This document shows positions 6,814 to 12,189 of a stretch of 12,189 bases of DNA, in pieces. The position numbers and the translations under genes were made by a program. The stretch covers positions 1-12,189 of the forward strand of contig JBAOHZ010000004.1 in assembly GCA_037045225.1 (NCBI GenBank), read 5' to 3'. Numbering within the stretch: position 1 is the first letter of the stretch; each line of letters begins with the position of its first letter. The DNA is from Nitrospira sp. (GTDB lineage Bacteria > Nitrospirota > Nitrospiria > Nitrospirales > Nitrospiraceae). A model generated the notes under the pieces. It was not told the origin of the DNA. It searched no databases and was given only the letters and a program-made list of their open reading frames with translations.

Positions 6814-8178
6814 ATGCAGCCGCAACCTGAACCACTCCCCTCGCTGCTGGCCCGGCTGGACGAAGCTGCGCTCTATCATCGCGCGGAGGATCGCGGCTTT
6901 TTCACTCTGCTGTGGGCCGAACCCGACGCCGCGCCGGGACACCGGCCGCCAGCGCTGAAAATCCAGCGGGCCTACCGCCTCGATGTCCTCCCCCAGATCA
7001 TCGCCGCCCTCGACCCGGAACGGGACACCTGGATTTCCCAAGCCGAGTTTCACCGGCCCAACCGCCGCATCGTCCACCTGCTGCGTCTGGGGCTGTGTTT
7101 CGTCGATCTGGATACCTACAAGACCCCCCACGGCGAAAGTCGCCCAGAAACGCTCCTAGGGCGGTTCCTGGGCCATTGCGGGGACGAGGACGTGCCCCTG
7201 CCCTCACTGGTGATTTACAGCGGGCGGGGATTACAGGCGAAATGGCTGCTGGAGCGTCCCCTACCGCGCGCCGCCCTGCCGCGCTGGAACGCCGTGCAAA
7301 AAGAACTGGTCGCCCGGCTTGAACCGTTCGGCGCCGATCCAGGGGCGCGGGACGCCAGCCGGGTGCTGCGGCTGGTCGATACCGTCAACACCCGCTCCGG
7401 CGAACGGGTGCGCGTCCTCTGGGTGCAGCGGCACGCCGAGGACGTCCGGCGCTACCCCTTCGAATGGCTAGCCGAAACGCTGTTACCCGTCTCGCGAGAA
7501 GCCCTCCAACTCAAGCGGACACAGCGGCCACACTCGACAGAGCCCCATACCCCGCTAAAGGTTATCCCCGGCGGCAAGACCGGGAATCTGCGAGTGTTCT
7601 CGGGTCGGCAACTGGCCTGGGACCGACTGGAAGACCTCCGCAAGCTCGCTCAACGGCGCGGCTGGACCGAGCACGGCATCCCCCACGGCTACCGCTCCAA
7701 GTACGTCCACTGGTGCCTCAACTTCCTGCTGCTATCCGGTGCGGTCCCCGCCAACCAGCTCTATCTGGAAGCCCAAGCCCTGGTTCGGGAAGTCTGTCCC
7801 GACTTCGACAAGGACGTGCGCTCCGTGCTCTCCACCCTGTACCGCAAAGCCAAAGCCTACGAAGCCGGTGAACGGATCGAGTTCAATGGCCGCACCTATC
7901 CGCCGCTCTACACCCCCAGAAATCGCACCCTGCTGGCCCTATTCAACGTGCAAGACGATGAAATTAAAGAACTTAAGACCATCATTACGCCGGAGGAAGC
8001 GGCGGAACGTCACCGGGAACGTAATCGCGAGGCTGAAGATCGGGCTACTTACCTGAGAACTGCGAAACAACGCCGAGTAGAAGCACAGTCAAGGCGAGAA
8101 AAAGGTGAGTCTTTACGGCAAATTGCGGCAGTTTTAGGGGTAAGTCCCGAGGCGGTTCGTAAGATGCTCAAAGAGTAG
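6814..8178 (+). CDS. Archaeo-eukaryotic-primase-type plasmid replication protein
   Basis: 454-residue replication initiator/primase candidate. The AEP-fold motifs are in order: FVDLDTY (96-102, acidic pair D98/D100), SGRGLQAKW (136-144), and DASRVLRLVDTVNTRSG (180-196), which matches the DxSRxLRxxGTxNxK block of AEP primase-polymerases on plasmids. In the second motif the usual histidine is replaced by Q141. A middle region of about 200 residues follows, then a charged helix (390-430) and a C-terminal helix-turn-helix ESLRQIAAVLGVSPEAVRKMLKE (432-454). It probably binds the origin and primes or starts plasmid replication. The ATG at 6814 has GAGGG 8-12 bases upstream. The par genes lie before it and a G-rich repeat region after it, a common replicon layout. 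Confidence 0.85.
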   Translation: MQPQPEPLPSLLARLDEAALYHRAEDRGFFTLLWAEPDAAPGHRPPALKIQRAYRLDVLPQIIAALDPERDTWISQAEFHRPNRRIVHLLRLGLCFVDLDTYKTPHGESRPETLLGRFLGHCGDEDVPLPSLVIYSGRGLQAKWLLERPLPRAALPRWNAVQKELVARLEPFGADPGARDASRVLRLVDTVNTRSGERVRVLWVQRHAEDVRRYPFEWLAETLLPVSREALQLKRTQRPHSTEPHTPLKVIPGGKTGNLRVFSGRQLAWDRLEDLRKLAQRRGWTEHGIPHGYRSKYVHWCLNFLLLSGAVPANQLYLEAQALVREVCPDFDKDVRSVLSTLYRKAKAYEAGERIEFNGRTYPPLYTPRNRTLLALFNVQDDEIKELKTIITPEEAAERHRERNREAEDRATYLRTAKQRRVEAQSRREKGESLRQIAAVLGVSPEAVRKMLKE

Positions 8179-8592
8179 GGTGTCAACTGTCCTGCGTATT
8201 ACTAGTGGCGTAGCCCTTGGGTTTTTCGGGTTGGGGGATGTCGGGGTGTTTTTTTGTGTGGGGTGGTTGGAGGTGCTGCCGTCCAGCCAGGGAGGGCGAC
8301 CGTGAGCGCCAGGGAGGGCGCGAGCGGGGGCGGCTCCGTCAGGGAGGACGGCTTGTCCACGGTCTCCAGGGATGGGGTGGTCACTGAACGGTGTTTAGTG
8401 GGGAGGGGGGGCGCGGGGGGGAACCGTGGAACAGGGCCGATAATCCCTATTATTGGAACTAATCCAGGGTCTTTCGAGTGGTCATGATCGAACGGGTGGT
8501 CGAGAGACTAGGCGTCGATGCCCCGAGAAACGCCGGAGGGACCGTTTTTGTTTTAAAATCGCTAAGTTAGTGCGGATGGCGGTTGCCGATTT
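8179..8592. other. G-rich non-coding region after rep, candidate replication origin
   Basis: More than 400 bases without a supported gene between rep and the end of the RiPP operon. It is strongly asymmetric, with G on the plus strand. It holds four related 12-mers (8287-8377), a run of G tracts (8400-8421), an ATAAT/ATTAT repeat (8440-8453) and a T-run near 8247. The location next to rep and the repeats suggest oriV, but no classical AT-rich iteron-plus-DnaA-box set is visible. Near the right end AAACG/CGTTT (8528-8532 and 8543-8547) followed by TTTTTGTTTT is a possible weak plus-strand terminator. Confidence 0.4.
8287..8377 (+). repeat. Four iteron-like CCAGGGAGGGCG repeats
   Basis: Two identical copies of CCAGGGAGGGCG (8287-8298 and 8309-8320) are followed by TCAGGGAGGACG (8339-8350) and CCAGGGATGGGG (8366-8377). 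Start-to-start distances are 22, 30 and 27 bases, and all copies face the same way. Direct repeats of about 20-22 bp near a rep gene are typical of initiator-binding iterons, though the uneven spacing makes this tentative. Confidence 0.5.
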
Positions 8593-8639
8593 TTACTGAG
8601 TTTCCTTCAACAACCGATATCCCCATTCCGATTGACTTG

Positions 8640-9137
8640 TTAGGCCTGCTTCCAGAACTGTTGTAGCCACCGTTGCGTGCGCCGACCCAGTTGCCATGAC
8701 GGTAAGGCGAGCTGAAGAAGTGACAGTCCCAGTGGATTTGTTCGCGCCCATATCAGCCCAGCCACCCACCACAAGCCGTGATTCAAGTTGCGGGGGCGAC
8801 CGTTGCGCCAAGCAGTGGTGACCCGGCCCAACACGGCATCTGGGGTAAACGGTCCTTCGCAATGCAGTTGTGCGTCGCCACGGATTAAAAACGCCGCGCC
8901 GTCCACCCACCGCACGATACGGTGCAACACATAGCGCTCTATTACGTCCGATGAGTCCGTTTGCACCAGCACCATATCCCCCAGACGAAGCGTGAGGGCC
9001 GGTTCGAGTTCCACCACATCGCCGTCGCGGAGGAAAGGGAACATGCTGCTGCCGGTCACGGTCATGCGCACCCGCTGACCGCGTTCGAGGGCGGCGCGGA
9101 CTATAGGCATCAGTTCGCGGCTGGGGAGAATCATCAT
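8640..9137 (-). CDS. S26-type (SEC11-like) signal peptidase, probable leader peptidase of the RiPP operon
   Basis: 165-residue protein when started at the ATG that overlaps the stop of the kinase gene (ATGA, 9134-9137); longer upstream frames lie inside that gene. The signature TGSSMFPFLRDGDVV (28-42) places the catalytic serine at S31. The general-base position carries VLHRIVRW with H72, so it resembles the Ser-His SEC11/archaeal-type peptidases rather than the Ser-Lys LepB type. RGDAQ (about 87-91) follows as in the family. A hydrophobic segment near 123-146 (GLWWVAGLIWA and LLQLAL) could anchor the C-terminus in the membrane, unlike LepB with its N-terminal anchor. As the last gene of the operon it is a good candidate to trim the leader; this is inferred from context. 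Confidence 0.82.
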   Translation of the reverse strand: MMILPSRELMPIVRAALERGQRVRMTVTGSSMFPFLRDGDVVELEPALTLRLGDMVLVQTDSSDVIERYVLHRIVRWVDGAAFLIRGDAQLHCEGPFTPDAVLGRVTTAWRNGRPRNLNHGLWWVAGLIWARTNPLGLSLLQLALPSWQLGRRTQRWLQQFWKQA

Positions 9138-10018
9138 AATATCGACCGCACCAGAGGAATGACCGCCCTCTCTGGCCGGCAGCGCAGGCGATAGACCGGT
9201 ACTCGCGCCAGGATGGCATTGAGGTTGGTAAAGGCGCGCTGCATGAGCGCCGGATCCCAATACGGCAGAAAGGCGCGCGCCGCCAACAGCGAGGCCGCCG
9301 CCGGGGCCAACGGTTGGATGGCGTTCTCCGGCGCTTGCTCCAATACGATCAGGGCCGCCAGCGGCGCGGCATGGTTGCGGGCGATGTCAGCCGTGCCGCC
9401 CCAGGGCGTGCCGTAACACATCGGGCCGTTGGCCTCCATTCGCACGGCGATGCGATCATCGTTCATGGCGATCACGCCCGGCTCCTGACACCACAACTCC
9501 ACTTGCGTGCTCTTGCCGGCGCCGGAATGACCGATGAAGACGATGCCTTGGCCATTGTCGTCCAGGGCAGAGGAGTGAAAGACCAACCCGCCGGTGAAGA
9601 GAATGGCGGCGCGTAGAACCAATTCGCCGGCACCGACGTTCAGCAGACTCTGCCATGGTGTGCCGGTACGCTGTTCGGTCAGCGTCAGGTCGTTCCACAC
9701 TGCATTGGCGCGCAACACGCTTTGCACCCGCGCCGCCTGGCCTTCGTTCTGGTACGCCAGCGCGGCGTAGTTATCCTGTCCGTCACGGTACATTTTCCAG
9801 ATCGAACCGGGGTCGTAAATCAGATCGCCGCGCGGCACTGGCGGAGAGGGGCTTTCTTCCCAACGCAGGGCTACACGGGCTAACGGTTTTTCCGGCGAGT
9901 TCGTCGCGCGAAAAGGCCCCAGCCGCCCTTCGATGCCGAGTTCGACGGCAGAGAGTGGGCTGGTTAACTCGATCAAAATATTGGCAATGCGGATGGGAAT
10001 ATTATGCAGGTTGGCCAT
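9134..10018 (-). CDS. HPr kinase-like ATPase of a peptide-modification operon
   Basis: 294-residue HprK-related protein. The P-loop GHSGAGKST (163-171) is preceded by GGLVFHSSAL (143-152), which corresponds to the FHSS/LHAS block before the P-loop of HPr kinases, and followed by MNDDRIAVR (185-193) with D187/D188. The N-terminal ~120 residues are diverged and probably recognise the substrate. I chose the ATG at 10018 because AAGGGA lies just upstream; an in-frame TTG at 10042 would extend it. It overlaps the radical SAM gene by 17 bases and the peptidase by 4. HprK relatives occur with PqqD-like proteins in RiPP clusters, and in some lasso clusters such a kinase phosphorylates the precursor tail. 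Whether it phosphorylates this peptide is unknown. Confidence 0.85.
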   Translation of the reverse strand: MANLHNIPIRIANILIELTSPLSAVELGIEGRLGPFRATNSPEKPLARVALRWEESPSPPVPRGDLIYDPGSIWKMYRDGQDNYAALAYQNEGQAARVQSVLRANAVWNDLTLTEQRTGTPWQSLLNVGAGELVLRAAILFTGGLVFHSSALDDNGQGIVFIGHSGAGKSTQVELWCQEPGVIAMNDDRIAVRMEANGPMCYGTPWGGTADIARNHAAPLAALIVLEQAPENAIQPLAPAAASLLAARAFLPYWDPALMQRAFTNLNAILARVPVYRLRCRPERAVIPLVRSIL

Positions 10019-11084
10019 AACGTCCCTTGCGCGCCTGAGCAATTTCGCACAGATAGGGCACGGGTTCGGTCAGAGTATCGGTTTCCAGTGCCGACCACGC
10101 CGGGCAGCGCGGGCAATAAGCGCGTGCGTCGCAGGCTAGGCAAGACGGCGCCAGCGGCGGAGCCGTATCCACAAAGCGCTGCACCTGTTCCCAGGCGGCG
10201 CGAAAGCCGGTTTCAAGCGGGCGGGCGGCAGGCAACGGCAGGTCAATGCAGGCGTTCATTTCCCCCCGTGGATTGACGACAAAAGCAGCTTGGCCGGCCT
10301 GACAATAGAAATTGCGATCCGGGCCGAGAGAAGCCTCGCGCAAGGCGGTTTCAGTCCATTCGGTGGCGGAAGCGCGGTCGGTCGCTTCGAGAGCGACACA
10401 CTCGGCAGCGGACAGGCGGCAGGCGGCAGCCTCCGACGGGGCGCCGTCGCGCCGTTGGGAGAGCAGCCAGCCGGCCGAGAACGGCAGGCCCCAGTCGTGC
10501 GCCATCTGGCGCATGGCGTCCAGTTCGCCCACGTTGTGCCGGGTGATGGTGGTCTTGAGGCCGAGCGGGACGCGGTGTTTGACCAGCGCCTCGATGCCGG
10601 CGCAACAGCGGGCGTAACTGCCGGGCACGCCGGTGACGGCTTCATAGGTGGTGGCGGTGGCACCGTAGAGCGTGATTTCGGTGCGGCTGGGTGGAGCCTC
10701 CGCCAGACGTGCCGCGCGCGCCTCGGTGATGAGCGTGCCGTTGGTGAACAGGGTGAGGATGAGGCCCAGGCGGGTGAGCGGCGTGTAAATCTCGAAAAAG
10801 TCGGGACGCAGAAAGACTTCGCCGCCAGTGAGGAGCAAAAAGACCATACCGTGGTCAACGGCCTGACGCGCCAGTTCCAACCACTCTGGCGTCGAGAGTT
10901 CCTTGGTGCGCACCGCCTGATCCCCAGCCGCCTGGCGGACATAGCACATCTGGCAGGTCAGGTTGCAACGCTCGGTCAACTCAAACGTACCGTTGACCGG
11001 CTGGCGGCGGGTCGCGGCACGGCGGTGCAGTTCGCTGATCAGCGGGCCATAATCGGTAGGTAAGGCGACGCGGGCGGCGGTCAT
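10002..11084 (-). CDS. Radical SAM/SPASM peptide-modifying enzyme
   Basis: 360-residue radical SAM enzyme with a SPASM C-terminus. The cluster-binding motif CNLTCQMC gives C40, C44 and C47 (CxxxCxxC). LTGGE (85-89) is the SAM-binding motif. The SPASM region has seven cysteines: C261, C279, C315, C318, C324, C327 and C346, following the CX9-15GX4C ... CX2CX5CX2-3C ... C pattern that holds auxiliary Fe-S clusters. Relatives form thioether or C-C links in peptides, or modify PQQ and mycofactocin precursors. Its start overlaps the PqqD-like stop (ATGA, 11081-11084), so the leader-binding protein and enzyme are coupled as in PQQ-type systems. The likely substrate is the peptide encoded at 11451-11624, whose two cysteines suggest thioether formation; that is inference. 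Confidence 0.95.
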   Translation of the reverse strand: MTAARVALPTDYGPLISELHRRAATRRQPVNGTFELTERCNLTCQMCYVRQAAGDQAVRTKELSTPEWLELARQAVDHGMVFLLLTGGEVFLRPDFFEIYTPLTRLGLILTLFTNGTLITEARAARLAEAPPSRTEITLYGATATTYEAVTGVPGSYARCCAGIEALVKHRVPLGLKTTITRHNVGELDAMRQMAHDWGLPFSAGWLLSQRRDGAPSEAAACRLSAAECVALEATDRASATEWTETALREASLGPDRNFYCQAGQAAFVVNPRGEMNACIDLPLPAARPLETGFRAAWEQVQRFVDTAPPLAPSCLACDARAYCPRCPAWSALETDTLTEPVPYLCEIAQARKGRYGQPA

Positions 11085-11347
11085 GACTCCAAAAGCCCCA
11101 TCTTGGCGATCTCGTCCATGAAGGTCTGTACGTCGTCGCGGGCGAGTTCGGGGGTCACGTCGAAGCGCTCCGCCACGGCGCTGGCCAGTTCAGCCAGCGT
11201 GCGCTCTTGCGCCAGCAATTCCCACACGCAGGCCGCTGTATCGTTCAGGGTGATGAGGCCGTTCAGGTCCATCATCCGCGCCCCGAGCGGCACCAGGAGA
11301 TTTTCGCCAGCGACGTTTTGCATTATAAAATCTGTTTTGCGTTTCAT
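11081..11347 (-). CDS. PqqD-like peptide chaperone (RiPP recognition element)
   Basis: 88-residue PqqD-family protein. It shows the family layout: N-terminal strands NLLVPLGARMMDLNGLITLND (17-37), then TAACVWELL (38-45) and the TLAELASAVAERFDVTPELARDDVQTFMDEIAKMGLLES helical part. The LNxTAAxxWELL block is typical. PqqD-type domains bind precursor leaders and present them to the modifying enzyme. The ATG at 11347 has only a weak AGAAG ribosome-binding site and follows a strong hairpin, so expression is likely lower than that of the precursor. The stop overlaps the radical SAM start by four bases. Confidence 0.9.
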   Translation of the reverse strand: MKRKTDFIMQNVAGENLLVPLGARMMDLNGLITLNDTAACVWELLAQERTLAELASAVAERFDVTPELARDDVQTFMDEIAKMGLLES

Positions 11348-11366
11348 TTCTTCTCAAAATCAAAAT

Positions 11367-11397
11367 GATCTGACCGGTTTTCAAAACCGGTCAGATC
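11367..11397 (-). terminator. Attenuating hairpin between precursor and modification genes
   Basis: Perfect 15-bp inverted repeat GATCTGACCGGTTTT / AAAACCGGTCAGATC around one central base. Read on the minus strand it is followed by ATTTTGATTTTGAG, an interrupted T-tract. It sits 54 bases after the precursor stop and 20 bases before the PqqD start. The likely role is partial termination or protection of the precursor mRNA 3' end, so the small substrate is made in excess over the enzymes. Because the T-tract is interrupted, full termination is not expected. Confidence 0.65.
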
Positions 11398-11450
11398 TCA
11401 TTGCACAAAAAAGCTGGAGCAGATAACCACTCTACGTGAGCTCTTAGACA

Positions 11451-11624
11451 CTAACTATTCTGTCGGGTGTGAGCTGCACAGCCTTGTTTTATCTTTGAGC
11501 ACGACAGCAACCTCTCCTCCAGCTTGAGGGGGACAAAAGTGAACTTAGGTGGTGAGTAGGGCTGCTTGGGTTTGTCTAAAGTTTCGCTCTTAGGCTCAGT
11601 TGAAATTACAGTCGATTGTTTCAT
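11451..11624 (-). CDS. RiPP precursor peptide with a two-cysteine core
   Basis: 57-residue peptide gene too short for ordinary gene callers. The ATG at 11624 is preceded by GAGGAGAA, the best Shine-Dalgarno in this part of the window, spaced correctly; the stop is TAG at 11451-11453. The leader half is charged and contains KPKQPYSPPKFTFVPL (18-33), with Y, P and hydrophobic residues spaced like PqqD-bound leaders (YxxPx-hydrophobic). It is followed by KLEERLLSCSK (34-44). The C-terminal part holds CSKIKQGC (42-49), two cysteines six residues apart, then AAHTRQNS. It is the first gene of the operon and lies 103 bases upstream of the PqqD-like gene. The probable substrate role rests on size, position and motif; the mature product, cleavage site and chemistry are unknown. 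Confidence 0.8.
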   Translation of the reverse strand: MKQSTVISTEPKSETLDKPKQPYSPPKFTFVPLKLEERLLSCSKIKQGCAAHTRQNS

Positions 11625-11777
11625 GAGTTCTCCTCAAAATATCAAGAATAGGTGATAGAATTACCTTAATAAGTCGGTTAAAAAGTAGATGTTTAATAAC
11701 CGGTTTTTGAGCCGATTAATTACGGGCTATTATGCGGTTTTTTTGCGCCGCTACAGCTAACTTAGTACGGTTTAACT
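11625..11777. promoter_or_regulatory. Upstream region of the RiPP operon, promoter not resolved
   Basis: AT-rich 153-base gap that must carry the operon promoter if transcription does not start farther upstream. It contains CGGTTA/TAACCG (11675-11680 and 11697-11702) and GCGG/CCGC around a T7 run (near 11734-11751), which could be regulator sites or hairpins. A CATAAT-like -10 is present on the minus strand near 11730, but no matching -35 box at the right distance. No further gene is seen. Confidence 0.35.
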
Positions 11778-11852
11778 CTATATAATGCTACCCAACTTCT
11801 TCAATGTCGGACTTGCGTAGGGTTTACGAGGGGCCGCGCGTTTTTTATCCAT
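11778..11852 (-). CDS. Very short peptide with a lasso-type leader motif, possibly a truncated precursor
   Basis: 24-residue open frame. Residues 8-22 read PRKPYASPTLKKLGS, which fits the YxxPxLxxxG leader motif (Y12, P15, L17, G21) that PqqD-like B1 proteins recognise in lasso-peptide precursors. In normal precursors the leader continues for a few residues to a threonine and then the core; here TAG follows LGSII, so no core is encoded in frame. A frameshifted continuation (ELNRTK...) exists but has its own early end. The ribosome-binding site is weak. It shares the PY-S-P pattern with the other precursor at residues 22-26. It may be a decayed second precursor, a leader-only peptide or chance; the motif match makes chance less likely. 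Confidence 0.5.
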   Translation of the reverse strand: MDKKRAAPRKPYASPTLKKLGSII

Positions 11853-11870
11853 GCTGTTCTCTACTCGTAT

Positions 11871-12180
11871 TTATGCAATAAAGACTTTACACGCTTTAAT
11901 TTCTAAGCTACAGCCTATCGCTTTCAGCTCATCCATAAGGTTGATGAAGTCTCGCAGCGAACGGGCCAGTCAGGCAATTTTTCAAATAACAAGCATATTA
12001 TACTTTGTAACGAGTATTTTGAGATAGTTCGCCAACTTAGGGTGTTGGACATGTGCTCCCCGTGGCCTTGTCGGTAAAGATGCGCTCAGTCTAACTGTTG
12101 ATTTAGTAGTGATGCGAAGTTGTGCTAAAGCTCTTAATTTTTGACAAATTGATCTTGAACATTCGACGGTATATAATGAA
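11871..12180 (-). pseudogene. Degenerate serine recombinase (resolvase/invertase) N-terminal domain
   Basis: Read on the minus strand, successive frames give recognisable resolvase blocks in the right order. NVQDQ (near 12149-12163) corresponds to the RVSTxxQ start region. RIFTDKATGS (near 12058-12090) corresponds to the ERIFxDKxSG block. LARSLRDFINLMDELKAIG (about 11917-11973) corresponds to the conserved LDRLARSxxDxxxxxxxLxxxG helix. The frames differ between blocks, and stop codons fall inside them. In LVI*KIA*LARS the two TGA codons stand where Trp and Arg are expected in VWKLDRLARS. The frame ends at a TAA (11871-11873) with no catalytic-domain remainder or DNA-binding domain. The gene is therefore dead. 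It marks past recombination next to the RiPP operon, and the 5' end may continue past the window. Confidence 0.75.
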
Positions 12181-12189
12181 AAGTTATCG

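Noticed and set aside
8214..8226. CCC-TT-GGG followed by T5 as a rep terminator
   Set aside because: The stem is only three base pairs with a two-base loop, too weak to call.
8639..8645. GTTAGGC, which fits an integron attC core word
   Set aside because: No matching RYYYAAC partner at a suitable distance and no folded attC-like repeat; a seven-base match is expected by chance.
8593..9219. Minus-strand open frame overlapping the S26 peptidase
   Set aside because: Arg/Thr-rich translation without domains, in another frame of a gene with a clear S26 signature and ATGA coupling.
10290..11063. Long plus-strand open frame opposite the radical SAM gene
   Set aside because: It is antisense to a gene with complete cysteine motifs; the GC-rich codons create open shadows. 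The shadow has no family motif.
1..12189. CRISPR array, tRNA or rRNA gene
   Set aside because: No regularly spaced identical repeats with spacers, and no cloverleaf or rRNA-like conserved stretch noticed on reading either strand.

Overview
The window looks like part of a mobilizable plasmid, or a plasmid-derived integrated element, from a proteobacterium. The backbone genes are GC-rich, and the relaxase/TraD, ParA and DUF805 families are typical of proteobacteria. A gammaproteobacterial host is a guess from gene style only. Nothing in the sequence fixes the species, and no rRNA, tRNA or CRISPR array is visible.

Layout from left to right. (1) 39-742: an overlapping nucleotidyltransferase (MNT) / HEPN pair of the toxin-antitoxin type. 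(2) 746-3415: a mobilization module made of a TraD-like accessory gene (minus), a hairpin-rich probable oriT at about 1205-1430, and a divergent MobA/MobL (MOBQ-like) relaxase. (3) 3421-4509: an AT-rich island with a DUF805 membrane protein and a small lipoprotein, bracketed by near-identical 44/45-bp inverted repeats. (4) 4620-5138: a secreted protein built from two copies of a disulfide-type repeat. (5) 5451-6510: a ParA gene plus a ribbon-helix-helix partner (ParF/ParG-like) with palindromes at the promoter and downstream. (6) 6526-8178: a strongly structured leader followed by an archaeo-eukaryotic-primase-type plasmid replication protein. Downstream comes a G-rich region with repeated 12-mers, a candidate replication origin. 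(7) 11624 down to 8640, minus strand: a compact RiPP (ribosomally made, modified peptide) operon. It holds a 57-residue precursor, a PqqD-like leader-binding protein, a radical SAM/SPASM enzyme, an HPr-kinase-like protein and an S26-type peptidase. (8) 11778-12189: a second very short peptide gene with a lasso-type leader motif, next to a decayed serine-recombinase pseudogene.

The most interesting part is the RiPP operon. The precursor gene is short. I found it by translating the region upstream of the PqqD gene: it has a strong ribosome-binding site, a leader containing PYSPPK and a tail with two cysteines. A perfect 15-bp hairpin lies between it and the enzyme genes, which would let the precursor be made in excess. 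The four downstream genes overlap by 4 to 17 bases, so they are probably translationally coupled. The proposed order of action is leader capture by the PqqD-like protein, radical SAM modification of the two-cysteine tail, possible phosphorylation by the HPr-kinase-like protein, and cleavage at the membrane by the S26-like peptidase. This order is inferred from the gene families, not shown by the sequence.
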